This document shows, piece after piece, positions 41,464 through 49,686 of a DNA stretch of 64,000 nucleotides. This stretch comes from Neobacillus sp. FSL H8-0543. GTDB lineage: Bacteria; Bacillota; Bacilli; Bacillales; Cytobacillaceae. A program made the translations under genes and the position numbers. Each line of letters begins with the position of its first letter. Position 1 is the first letter of the stretch. Below the pieces are notes generated by a model that did not search any database, was not told the origin of the DNA, and saw only the letters and a list, made by a program, of their open reading frames with translations. The DNA is taken from the NCBI RefSeq assembly GCF_038592905.1, contig NZ_CP151943.1:2926501-2990500 (forward strand). Reading direction: 5' to 3'.

Positions 41464-42777
41464 ATGTTTTGGATTCAATTTTTAATCGTACTGGCATGTA
41501 TTTTTATTGGAGCACGGTTAGGCGGAGTTGGCCTTGGAGTAATGGGTGGTGTGGGATTAGCTATTCTGGTATTCGTTTTCGGACTACAGCCTACATCAGC
41601 GCCAATTGATGTCATGCTAATGATTTTAGCGGTTATCACCGCTGCAGGAGCCTTGCAGGCCTCTGGCGGGATGGAATATCTTGTCCATCTAGCAGAAAAG
41701 GCATTACGAAAAAACCCAACGTATATCACCTACATTGCACCAATTGTAACGTATGTATTTACATTTTGTGCAGGAACTGGCCATGTGGCTTATTCCGTAT
41801 TACCAGTTATTGCTGAAGTATCCCGTGAATCAGGAATTAGACCTGAACGACCAATGTCAATTGCAGTAATTGCTTCACAACAGGCAATCACAGCAAGTCC
41901 AATCTCAGCAGCTACTGTAGCTTTACTTGCTTTGTTAACAGATTTTGACGTTACTTTACTAGATATTCTGATGATTAGTATTCCTTCTACCTTTATCGCT
42001 TGTATGATCGCAGCTTTTGTATCAAGCAAAATGGGTAAAGAGTTAAATGCTGACCCAGAATACCTTAAACGCTTGGAGGAAGGACTTGCACCAATTAGAA
42101 AGGATAAGAAAGAATACAAGGCCAATAGAGGCTCAAAGCTTTCTGTTATGCTTTTCCTTCTTGCAGCAGTGCTCGTTGTTGTACTTGGATCATTTGAAAA
42201 ATTACGTCCAAGCTGGATAATCGATGGCGTGGAAACAAGGATGTCAATGCCAATTTCAATTGAGATTGTCATGCTTACAATTGCAGCGTTAATTATCATC
42301 TTCTGTAAACCAAAGGTTGAAGATATTGTTTCCGGCAGTGTATTTAAAGCAGGTGCGGCAGCAGTAGTCGCCATCTTCGGGATTGCCTGGATGGGAGATA
42401 CTTTCTTCCAAGGAAACATGGAGTTAGTTTCCGGATCCATTTCAGACCTAGTTACTGCAGCACCTTGGCTATTCGCGATTGCCTTATTCGGACTTTCCAT
42501 CCTGCTTTATAGCCAGGCAGCAACAATTAGAACACTAATGCCATTAGGAATAGCATTAGGAATCAATCCGGCGTTACTCATTGCTATGTTCCCAGCTGTA
42601 AATGGTTATTTCTTTATTCCAAACTATCCAACAGTGGTTGCAGCCATTAACTTTGACCGTACTGGTACGACAAGAATTGGTAAATATATTCTAAACCACA
42701 GTTTCATGGTGCCTGGTTTAATTGCAACAATCGGAGCAGTTGGGATTGGTATATTACTAAGCACAATTCTACTATAA
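41464..42777 (+). CDS. dcuA: Anaerobic C4-dicarboxylate transporter of the DcuA/DcuB family
   Basis: 437 residues from ATG 41464, 7 nt after TGGAGGTAACC; the ATG at 41449 is part of that RBS. About ten to twelve membrane helices. Dcu family pieces: TFCAGTGHVAYSVLPVIAEV split (about 97-116), SQQAITASPISAATVAL (about 139-155), and NGYFFIPNYPTVVAAI near the C-terminus. Dcu carriers exchange aspartate or fumarate for succinate during fumarate respiration. First gene of dcuA-aspA-sdhCAB, which fits import of aspartate and export of succinate. Preceded by an Fnr-type box. Confidence 0.93.
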   Translation: MFWIQFLIVLACIFIGARLGGVGLGVMGGVGLAILVFVFGLQPTSAPIDVMLMILAVITAAGALQASGGMEYLVHLAEKALRKNPTYITYIAPIVTYVFTFCAGTGHVAYSVLPVIAEVSRESGIRPERPMSIAVIASQQAITASPISAATVALLALLTDFDVTLLDILMISIPSTFIACMIAAFVSSKMGKELNADPEYLKRLEEGLAPIRKDKKEYKANRGSKLSVMLFLLAAVLVVVLGSFEKLRPSWIIDGVETRMSMPISIEIVMLTIAALIIIFCKPKVEDIVSGSVFKAGAAAVVAIFGIAWMGDTFFQGNMELVSGSISDLVTAAPWLFAIALFGLSILLYSQAATIRTLMPLGIALGINPALLIAMFPAVNGYFFIPNYPTVVAAINFDRTGTTRIGKYILNHSFMVPGLIATIGAVGIGILLSTILL

Positions 42778-42795
42778 TTAATTTTTTCAAAAAAC

Positions 42796-42876
42796 AAGGC
42801 TGTGTTAATGCTCATTGCTGATTTATTTCACTATGTTGATTGCAGGTCAATCAACACGGCAAGGTTAGCACAGCCT
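42796..42876 (+). repeat. Short MITE-like element between dcuA and aspA
   Basis: Outer arms AAGGCTGTGTTAA (42796-42808) and TTAGCACAGCCT (42865-42876); inner perfect arms GTTGATTG (42835-42842) and CAATCAAC (42848-42855) with a 5-nt loop. It shares the AAGGCTGT ends and the GTTGAT inner arm with the larger element at 19409-19624, but has no GC-rich core. In mRNA it would fold into a long hairpin between the two cistrons. Strand is arbitrary. Confidence 0.75.
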
Positions 42877-42906
42877 AAAACAAAAATGAATTTGGAGATG
42901 ACAAGA

Positions 42907-44376
42907 ATGAGTAGTTCAGAAAATTTCCGTATTGAAAAAGACTTCCTTGGTGAAAAAGCGGTTCCGGCAGAAGCGTATTATGGTGTTCAAACCCTGCGTG
43001 CTGTTGAGAATTTTCCGATCACAGGATATCGAATTGATGAGGCTCTAATCAAAGCAATCGCAATGGTGAAAAAAGCATCGGCGTTTGCCAATGCTGAGAT
43101 CGGTCAGTTAGATAGACAAGTGGCGAATGCGATCATGGATGCTGCTGATGAGGTATTGGAAGGGAAACTGCATGATCAGTTTATTGTTGATCCAATTCAA
43201 GGTGGAGCGGGTACTTCCATTAACATGAATACAAATGAAGTACTGGCAAACCGCGCACTTGAAATAATCGGGGAACAAAAAGGGAATTACAAAAAAATTA
43301 GCCCTAATACCCATGTTAATATGGCTCAATCAACTAATGATGCCTTTCCAACGGCCATCCATTTGTCTGCTCTTATGACATTGGAAGAGTTAATTAAGGT
43401 AATGGAAGAACTTCATTTAACATTCATGAAAAAGGCAAATGAGTTTGATGGCATGATTAAAATGGGCCGGACCCATTTACAGGATGCTGTTCCAATTCTG
43501 CTCAGCCAGGAATTCGAAGCCTATGCAAGGGTATTAAGAAGAGATATTAAGCGGATAAGCGCAACTCGTGAAAATTTATACGAAGTGAATATGGGTGCCA
43601 CTGCAGTTGGAACGGGCTTAAACGCTGAACCAGAGTATATTGAAAAAACAGTAAAGTTTTTAGGAGAAATCACTGGGTTTCCAATTAAAGGCTCGGAAGA
43701 CCTTGTAGACGGAACGCAAAATACAGACGTATATATTGAAGTATCCGCTGCATTAAAAATCTGTATGCTGAATATGTCAAAAATCGCAAATGACCTGCGG
43801 ATGATGGCATCTGGTCCTCGTTGCGGCTTAGGTGAAATCAACCTGCCAGCTCGTCAGCCGGGATCTTCCATTATGCCAGGAAAAGTAAATCCAGTAATGG
43901 CAGAAGTATTAAACCAAAGTGCTTTTCAGGTTGTTGGAAACGATTTGACCATCAGTATGGCATCAGAAGCAGGACAATTTGAACTGAATGTAATGGAGCC
44001 AGTGATCGTCTTTAACCTATTGCAGTCTATTAAGGTGATGACCAATGTTCTAACTGTGTTCCGCGAACATTGTCTAACCGGAATCACAGCTAACAAAGAA
44101 AGAATGGAAGCTTACGTGAATAATAGTGTGGGTATCATTACAGCCATTAATCCCCATGTTGGTTATGAAACAGCAGCAAGTATTGCACGTGAAGCCATCG
44201 AATCGGGTAGACCTGTCAGAGAGATTGTCCTTGAGCAAGAAGTGTTAACAGCTGAAGAGCTTGATACAATCTTACATCCATTTGAAATGACCAATCCTGG
44301 TATTGCAGGAAAAGAACTATTGGAGAAAAAACGTCGACAAAAAGAAGCAGAAGAAAAAGAATTGGCACACGTTTAA
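42907..44376 (+). CDS. aspA: Aspartate ammonia-lyase
   Basis: 489 residues from ATG 42907 (MSSSENFRIEKD), 9 nt after TTTGGAG; an upstream open reading part runs through the MITE-like element and is not counted. Converts L-aspartate to fumarate and ammonia. Seen: QGGAGTSINMNTNEV (about 98-112), MAQSTNDAFPT, and the mobile loop GSSIMPGKVNPVMAEV (about 318-333) with the catalytic Ser. N-terminus aligns with E. coli AspA by eye. Context between dcuA and sdhCAB strongly favours aspartase over fumarase. Confidence 0.92.
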   Translation: MSSSENFRIEKDFLGEKAVPAEAYYGVQTLRAVENFPITGYRIDEALIKAIAMVKKASAFANAEIGQLDRQVANAIMDAADEVLEGKLHDQFIVDPIQGGAGTSINMNTNEVLANRALEIIGEQKGNYKKISPNTHVNMAQSTNDAFPTAIHLSALMTLEELIKVMEELHLTFMKKANEFDGMIKMGRTHLQDAVPILLSQEFEAYARVLRRDIKRISATRENLYEVNMGATAVGTGLNAEPEYIEKTVKFLGEITGFPIKGSEDLVDGTQNTDVYIEVSAALKICMLNMSKIANDLRMMASGPRCGLGEINLPARQPGSSIMPGKVNPVMAEVLNQSAFQVVGNDLTISMASEAGQFELNVMEPVIVFNLLQSIKVMTNVLTVFREHCLTGITANKERMEAYVNNSVGIITAINPHVGYETAASIAREAIESGRPVREIVLEQEVLTAEELDTILHPFEMTNPGIAGKELLEKKRRQKEAEEKELAHV

Positions 44377-44393
44377 AAATATATTGATGGCTT

Positions 44394-44442
44394 TGCGCCT
44401 GAGCTTCTTAAAAAGAAGAAGCTCGGACGCTAGAGCTGCTTT
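44394..44442 (+). promoter_or_regulatory. Intercistronic hairpin between aspA and sdhC
   Basis: GCGCCTGAGCTTCTT and AAGAAGCTCGGACGC form a stem (perfect over GAGCTTCTT, 44401-44409 with 44416-44424), followed 13 nt later by CTTTTAAC. It could be a partial terminator or an mRNA stability element that sets aspA above sdh expression. Confidence 0.5.
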
Positions 44443-44496
44443 TAACAATAGAGATTATTAACTAATGAGTAGCATCATAAGGAGGTACAACGAAAT

Positions 44497-45111
44497 ATGG
44501 AGCATGGAAAAAACCAGCACTTCATCCGAAAACTGCATTCTTTATCGGGAATTATTCCTGTTGGTGTATTTATGACTGTTCATTTATTTATCAACTATAC
44601 CGCAACATGGGGAATCGATTCCTACAATAAAGCAGCAGGTTTTATGGTGAATCTTCCGTTTAAATACTTTCTCGAACTATTTGTCATCTTTTTACCATTG
44701 TTATTTCATGCCTTATACGGTGTCTATATTGCCCGTCAAGCAAAAAACAATGTTAGCAGCTATGGATATTTTCGTAACTGGAAGTTTTACTTGCAGCGCA
44801 TTACCGGATTACTCGCCTTTGTTTTTATCATTTGGCATGTTTGGGAAACCAAGGTACAGGTAGAGTTTTCTGGGGTAGAAGCGGATTATACTTTGATGGC
44901 CAATATTGTTGATAATTGGATCTCATTAACGCTTTATATCATCGGAATTGTTTCTTGTATTTATCACTTTGTCAATGGAATCTGGACCTTCTTAATTACA
45001 TGGGGAATTACTGTATCCCCAAAATCGCAGAAAGTAACACAATATATTTCGTTCGGATTGTTTATCGTTTTAACCTTCATTGGAATCCGTGCAATCTTAG
45101 CATTTGCTTAA
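44497..45111 (+). CDS. sdhC: Succinate dehydrogenase/fumarate reductase cytochrome b558 subunit
   Basis: 204 residues, ATG after AAGGAGGTACAACGAAAT. Five membrane helices and the heme-ligand histidines of the B. subtilis type: His29, His71 (LFHALYGVY), His114 (IIWHVWE) and His157 (IYHFVNG). This single-anchor, diheme class (type B) works with menaquinone and can run in either direction. Clustering with aspA and dcuA suggests use as fumarate reductase. Whether the genome has a second sdh operon cannot be seen here. Confidence 0.95.
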   Translation: MEHGKNQHFIRKLHSLSGIIPVGVFMTVHLFINYTATWGIDSYNKAAGFMVNLPFKYFLELFVIFLPLLFHALYGVYIARQAKNNVSSYGYFRNWKFYLQRITGLLAFVFIIWHVWETKVQVEFSGVEADYTLMANIVDNWISLTLYIIGIVSCIYHFVNGIWTFLITWGITVSPKSQKVTQYISFGLFIVLTFIGIRAILAFA

Positions 45112-45135
45112 GAGCAAGATAGGGAGGACATATAA

Positions 45136-46899
45136 ATGAGCAAAGGTAATATTGTCATAGTAGGTGGCGGCTTAGCTGGACTGATGGCCGCTATTAAAAT
45201 AGCAGAAGAGGGAACAAAAGTAGAACTATTCTCGGTGGTGCCGGTGAAACGCTCCCACTCAGTTTGCGCACAAGGTGGCATTAATGGCGCTGTAAATACA
45301 AAAGGTGAGAATGACTCTCCTTTAGAACACTTTGATGACTCTGTTTATGGAGGAGACTTCCTCGCAAATCAGCCGCAGGTAAAAGGAATGTGTGAAGCAG
45401 CTCCAAAAATTATTCATATGTTTGACCGGATGGGGGTTATGTTTAACCGTACACCAGAAGGTTTGTTAGATTTCCGCCGCTTCGGCGGAACGCAATACCA
45501 TCGTACCGCTTTTGCCGGGGCAACCACGGGACAGCAGCTCCTTTATGCACTAGATGAGCAGGTTCGCAGCTTTGAAGTAAAGGGATTAGTAACGAAGTAT
45601 GAGGGCTGGGAATTTGTTTCTGCCATCATGGATGATGAGGGTGTCTGCCGCGGCATTACTGCGCAGAATTTACGGACGATGGAAACGAAGGCCTTTCCTG
45701 CAGATGCAGTGATCATGGCAACCGGCGGATTAGGAATGATTTTTGGAAAATCCACCAATTCGACGATAAATACGGGATATGCGGCAGCAAGACTGTATCA
45801 ACAGGGAGCAATATTTGCCAATGGTGAATTTATTCAAATCCACCCAACAGCCATCCCTGGTGATGATAAAAACCGCTTAATGAGTGAATCGGCACGTGGC
45901 GAAGGCGGTAGGGTTTGGACATACAAGGATGGAAAACCTTGGTACTTTTTGGAAGAAAAATATCCGGCTTACGGCAATCTAGTACCTCGTGATATAGCAA
46001 CTCGTGAAATTTTCGATGTTTGTGTAAATCAAAAGCTTGGGATTAATGGAGAAAACAAAGTATTTCTAGATTTGTCTCATATTGACTCGAAGCAATTGGA
46101 TATCAGACTTGGTGGGATCATGGAAATCTATGAGAAATTCATGGGTGATGACCCGCGTAAGGTTCCAATGAAGATATTCCCAGGTGTCCATTATTCTATG
46201 GGCGGATTATGGGTCGATATTGATCAAAAAACCAATATTCCTGGATTATTTGCGGCTGGAGAATGTGACTATTCACAGCATGGAGCCAATCGCCTTGGTG
46301 CTAACTCCTTACTATCTGCAGTATATGGAGGATTAGTTGCAGGTCCGAAAGCCCTTGAGTATGTTAAGGGTCTTGAAAAAGCAACGGATACTGTTTCAAG
46401 CACTGTTTTTGAAAAACAAGTGAGTGAAGATGTCAGAAAGTACGAATCTATCCTAACGATGAATGGTACTGAGAATGCATATCTTCTTCATAAAGAACTT
46501 GGCGATCTAATGACAGCGAACGTAACGGTTGTCCGTGAAAATAAGAAATTAAAAATGACGTATGAAAAGCTTCAGGAGTTTTCTGAACGCTTTAGAAATA
46601 TTAACATGGATGATACGGCAAAATGGAGCAATTCAAGTTCCTCCTTTGTTCGCCAATTGGAGGGCATGATTAATCTTGCCCATGTGATTACCCTTGGTGC
46701 GTACAAGCGAAATGAAAGCCGCGGAGCGCATTATAAACCAGAATTCGCTGACAGAAATGATGAAGAGTGGTTAAAAACAACGATTGCAAAATACAATCCG
46801 GCAATGAATTTACCAGAGCTATCTTATGAGGAAGTGGATATCTCACTAATCAAACCGCGTAAGCGTGATTATACAAAATCCAAGAAAGGAGCCAAATGA
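45136..46899 (+). CDS. sdhA: Succinate dehydrogenase/fumarate reductase flavoprotein subunit
   Basis: 587 residues, ATG after ATAGGGAGGACATATAA. FAD-binding GGGLAGLMAAIKIAEEG at the N-terminus, then RSHSVCAQGGINGAV with His41, the residue that binds FAD covalently. Substrate residues are in HPTAIPGDD and the active-site Arg in ESARGEGGRVW; HGANRLGANSLL is the C-terminal FAD motif. Highly like B. subtilis SdhA by eye. Catalyses succinate/fumarate interconversion. Overlaps sdhB by 4 bp. Confidence 0.96.
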   Translation: MSKGNIVIVGGGLAGLMAAIKIAEEGTKVELFSVVPVKRSHSVCAQGGINGAVNTKGENDSPLEHFDDSVYGGDFLANQPQVKGMCEAAPKIIHMFDRMGVMFNRTPEGLLDFRRFGGTQYHRTAFAGATTGQQLLYALDEQVRSFEVKGLVTKYEGWEFVSAIMDDEGVCRGITAQNLRTMETKAFPADAVIMATGGLGMIFGKSTNSTINTGYAAARLYQQGAIFANGEFIQIHPTAIPGDDKNRLMSESARGEGGRVWTYKDGKPWYFLEEKYPAYGNLVPRDIATREIFDVCVNQKLGINGENKVFLDLSHIDSKQLDIRLGGIMEIYEKFMGDDPRKVPMKIFPGVHYSMGGLWVDIDQKTNIPGLFAAGECDYSQHGANRLGANSLLSAVYGGLVAGPKALEYVKGLEKATDTVSSTVFEKQVSEDVRKYESILTMNGTENAYLLHKELGDLMTANVTVVRENKKLKMTYEKLQEFSERFRNINMDDTAKWSNSSSSFVRQLEGMINLAHVITLGAYKRNESRGAHYKPEFADRNDEEWLKTTIAKYNPAMNLPELSYEEVDISLIKPRKRDYTKSKKGAK

Positions 46900-47660
46900 T
46901 GATGGTGGAAGCGGAAAAGAAAATACATTTAATTATTACAAGACAGAAGGATGCTAAGTCTGATTCATATACAGAAGAATTTATGGTTCCTTATCGTCCG
47001 AATATGAATATTATCTCTGCGTTAATGGAAATTCAGAAAAACCCAGTTAATACAAAGGGAGAAAAAACCGCTCCGGTTATTTGGGAATCAGTTTGCTTAG
47101 AAGAAGTATGCGGAGCTTGTTCGATGGTCATTAACGGGAAGCCTCACCAAGCTTGTTCTTCCTTAATTGATCAATTAGAACAACCGATACGGGTTGCGCC
47201 GTTAGCAACGTTTCCGGTCATGCGCGATTTACTTGTGGACCGCACGCGGATGTTCGACGCTTTGAAAAAGGTAAAGGCATGGGTTCCGATTGATGGGACC
47301 TATGATTTAGGACCGGGACCAAGAATGCCGGAAAAAACAAGACAATGGGCCTATGAGCTATCTAAATGTATGACCTGCGGCTGTTGTCTTGAGGCATGTC
47401 CAAATGTGAATGAGAAGTCAGATTTTATTGGTCCAGCACCATTATCACAGGTTCGCTTATTCAATGCTCACCCAACAGGAGCCATGCATAAGGACGATCG
47501 ACTTGCGGCTATTATGGGAGAAGGGGGAATTACCTCCTGTGGTAATTCACAAAACTGTGTGGAGGTTTGTCCGAAAGGAATACCACTAACCACATCCATC
47601 GCCCATCTTAATCGACAAACAACCATCCAATCATTCAAGGACTTCTTTGGAAGCTATTAG
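46896..47660 (+). CDS. sdhB: Succinate dehydrogenase/fumarate reductase iron-sulfur subunit
   Basis: 254 residues; three ATG codons in a row begin the gene, with AAAGGAG just upstream; the first overlaps the sdhA stop. Ferredoxin-like domain with SVCLEEVCGACSMVING (2Fe-2S, with a later Cys in HQACSSL), then CMTCGCCLEACP (4Fe-4S) and CGNSQNCVEVCPKG (3Fe-4S). All cluster ligands are present. It passes electrons between the flavin and menaquinone. Last gene of the dcuA-aspA-sdhCAB cluster, closed by a strong terminator. Confidence 0.96.
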   Translation: MMMVEAEKKIHLIITRQKDAKSDSYTEEFMVPYRPNMNIISALMEIQKNPVNTKGEKTAPVIWESVCLEEVCGACSMVINGKPHQACSSLIDQLEQPIRVAPLATFPVMRDLLVDRTRMFDALKKVKAWVPIDGTYDLGPGPRMPEKTRQWAYELSKCMTCGCCLEACPNVNEKSDFIGPAPLSQVRLFNAHPTGAMHKDDRLAAIMGEGGITSCGNSQNCVEVCPKGIPLTTSIAHLNRQTTIQSFKDFFGSY

Positions 47661-47704
47661 TCAAAAAAGGTCTAAATAGCAACAAAGTTTGAGAAAAGAG
47701 CCTT

Positions 47705-47746
47705 AAAAAAGACTGTCGAGAGGAATCATCACGACAGTCTTTTTTG
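47705..47746 (+). terminator. Intrinsic terminator after sdhB
   Basis: AAAAAAGACTGTCG (47705-47718) and CGACAGTCTTTTTT (47732-47745), perfect 14-bp arms. Confidence 0.93.
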
Positions 47747-47771
47747 GTATGATTAGATTGAGGTGAGGATG

Positions 47772-48803
47772 ATGAATCCGGTTGCGGTTAATAAACGAAT
47801 AGATGTACTTGATTATTTGCGTGGTTTTGCATTATTAGGGATTATTTTAGTGAATATCCTGCCATTACTTTCGGTAAACTTACCTTTTCAGGGGTCGGCG
47901 GATGCTAGCTATCAACGGTTTTTATTTCTATTTGTTGAGGGGCGTTTCTATACCCTTTTCTCCTTTTTGTTTGGTGTTGGTTTTTATTTGTTTATCTCAA
48001 GGGCAAATGCGAAGGGGAAAAATGGGTTTCTATTGTTTTTACGGCGTATCTTTATTTTGTTCATCTTTGGATTCATCCATGTGAAGTTCCACCCGGGTGA
48101 GGCGTTAACCGTTTATGCAGTAACAGGGCTTTTATTGTTACCATTCTATAAGGTAAGAAAACAAGTAAATCTTTGGATTGGGATTTTTTTATTACTTTTA
48201 TGTAGTATTTTAGCCTATAAACTCGTTATGGTCGTACCTGTTATGCTGCTTGGTATTGCTGCGGGACAATACAGGATTTTTGAAGGATTAGCTGGGAAAA
48301 CAAAACAGGTTGCTCTGTTTACACTAATTATGCTGGCAATGAGTGTGATGGGCCTCCTGTATCAATATCAATATCTCCCGGTACTCCCGTTTGGGGCTTT
48401 TGCTGGAGGAGTAGGTGAAGACACCTATATGTTTTTAAGTATTGGCATTATGATAGGTCCGATTATTTCAGCCCTATACGCGGGGTTACTGATCCTCCTT
48501 TTGCGCTTTCCAATTGTCCAAAAACTGCTGTCACCATTAAAAAGCTATGGGAGAATGGCATTAACAAACTATGTTTTTCAAACGGCTTTTATCTATCTAG
48601 CAGGTTATGTCTTTCATTTGTTTGAGAACATCACCTATTTGCAATCACTGATTGTCTGCCTAACCATTTATGTTATTCAGCTTATCTTCACAAGCCTTTG
48701 GTTCCGATTTTTCCTATTTGGACCGTTGGAATGGGTGTGGCGGATGCTGACTTATTTTGAGGTACCGCCAATGAAAAAACGCGTTAAAGTTCTAGGGGAC
48801 TGA
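47772..48803 (+). CDS. DUF418-family membrane protein
   Basis: 343 residues from ATG 47772, set 5 nt after GAGGTGA; ATG 47769 is possible. Eight or more membrane helices. The N-terminus RIDVLDYLRGFALLGIILVN and the C-terminal GPLEWVWRMLTYFE are hallmarks of DUF418/YeiB-type proteins (acyltransferase-3-like fold). Functions of the family are poorly known. The downstream MerR fragment starts 34 bp later on the same strand. Confidence 0.85.
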   Translation: MNPVAVNKRIDVLDYLRGFALLGIILVNILPLLSVNLPFQGSADASYQRFLFLFVEGRFYTLFSFLFGVGFYLFISRANAKGKNGFLLFLRRIFILFIFGFIHVKFHPGEALTVYAVTGLLLLPFYKVRKQVNLWIGIFLLLLCSILAYKLVMVVPVMLLGIAAGQYRIFEGLAGKTKQVALFTLIMLAMSVMGLLYQYQYLPVLPFGAFAGGVGEDTYMFLSIGIMIGPIISALYAGLLILLLRFPIVQKLLSPLKSYGRMALTNYVFQTAFIYLAGYVFHLFENITYLQSLIVCLTIYVIQLIFTSLWFRFFLFGPLEWVWRMLTYFEVPPMKKRVKVLGD

Positions 48804-48837
48804 CTCCCTGAAAAAGGTCTAAAAGGAGGTCATTACC

Positions 48838-49086
48838 ATCGATACGAAAAGGTTCTGGACAGTAGAAGAATTAGTCCAAGTAACTGGTCTTACAGTAAGA
48901 GCATTTCATGATTATCATGAAATGGGACTATTATCACCTTCCCAGTTTTCAGAAATGGGTCATAGCATTTATACAGAAGAAGATCTTGCAAGGCTACAAC
49001 AAATTCTTTCCCTTAAACAATTTGGAATGTCATTAGATGAGATTAGAGAAGTTTTGAGCGGCCAAGAAGTAAAAGCAGCTAAATAA
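48838..49086 (+). CDS. Stand-alone MerR-type DNA-binding domain with probable AUC start
   Basis: 82 codons if read from ATC 48838. MerR winged-helix motif is clear: FWTVEELVQVTGLTVRAFHDYHEMGLLSP (split; residues about 6-34), then YTEEDLARLQQILSLKQFGMSLDEIREVL. No ATG, GTG or TTG lies between the in-frame stop at 48820 and the HTH. A perfect AAGGAGGT (48823-48830) sits 7 nt before the ATC, so initiation at AUC, or loss of an ATG by one base, are the two readings. The protein ends after the DNA-binding domain, with no dimer coil or effector domain, unlike complete MerR or TipA-type regulators. Confidence 0.6.
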   Translation: MDTKRFWTVEELVQVTGLTVRAFHDYHEMGLLSPSQFSEMGHSIYTEEDLARLQQILSLKQFGMSLDEIREVLSGQEVKAAK

Positions 49087-49203
49087 GGGATTATTCTATT
49101 CGAAAATTAAATGGTTAATATTCCACATATATTCCGTTTATTTAGTATCTTGTTGGATAAAATGGTAGAATATATTGAAAACTAAATGCTAGGAGTGTTG
49201 GTA

Positions 49204-49629
49204 ATGTCTGTTGATGTTTATCTGAATTTTAATGGTGACTGTCGTGAGGCAGTAGAATTTTACGCAGAGACTTTTGGAACAGAAAAACCAAAAATTATGA
49301 CCTTTGGAGAAACACCACCAAACCCGGAATATCCTTTACCAGAGGAAGCAAAAAACTTAGTCATGCATTCACGGCTTAATATTGGTGGAAGTCGGGTTAT
49401 GTTTTCTGATACTTTTCCTGGTATGCCTTTTGTTAAAGGAAATAACATCAGCCTTGCATTCGTCAGTGACAACAAAGAGGAGATTATTTCTTCCTTTAAT
49501 AAACTGAAGGAAGGCGGCACCGTCGCCATGGAACTACAAGAAACATTTTGGAGCAAATACTATGGCTCACTAACAGATAAGTTTGGAATTGAGTGGCTAT
49601 TTAACTTGGATAGTGGAGAAATATATTAG
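49204..49629 (+). CDS. VOC-superfamily PhnB-like protein
   Basis: 141 residues from ATG 49204, after TAGGAGTGTTGGTA; an in-frame ATG at 49186 lies before that RBS. Begins SVDVYLNFNGDCREAVEFYAETFG, the signature of the PhnB/YjdN glyoxalase-like group (split over about 1-24), and ends DKFGIEWLFNL. These proteins fold as beta-alpha-beta-beta-beta units; most PhnB-like members have no known reaction. It lies 117 bp after the MerR fragment on the same strand, which may regulate it. Confidence 0.85.
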   Translation: MSVDVYLNFNGDCREAVEFYAETFGTEKPKIMTFGETPPNPEYPLPEEAKNLVMHSRLNIGGSRVMFSDTFPGMPFVKGNNISLAFVSDNKEEIISSFNKLKEGGTVAMELQETFWSKYYGSLTDKFGIEWLFNLDSGEIY

Positions 49630-49634
49630 AAACT

Positions 49635-49686
49635 AAAAAGGATATGGAATCTTTCCTTCTATGGAAGATTCTATATCCTTTTTCAA
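49635..49686. terminator. Strong bidirectional terminator
   Basis: AAAAAGGATATGGAATCTT pairs with AAGATTCTATATCCTTTTT with one mismatch; it closes the VOC gene and the convergent AI-2E family gene. Confidence 0.93.

Noticed and set aside
41790..42500. 236-residue minus-strand frame inside dcuA
   Set aside because: It is the antisense shadow of a clear Dcu-family gene, with no RBS and no family pattern.
45136..46899. L-aspartate oxidase (NadB) in place of SdhA
   Set aside because: The covalent-FAD His motif, sdhC and sdhB neighbours and close likeness to SdhA settle it.
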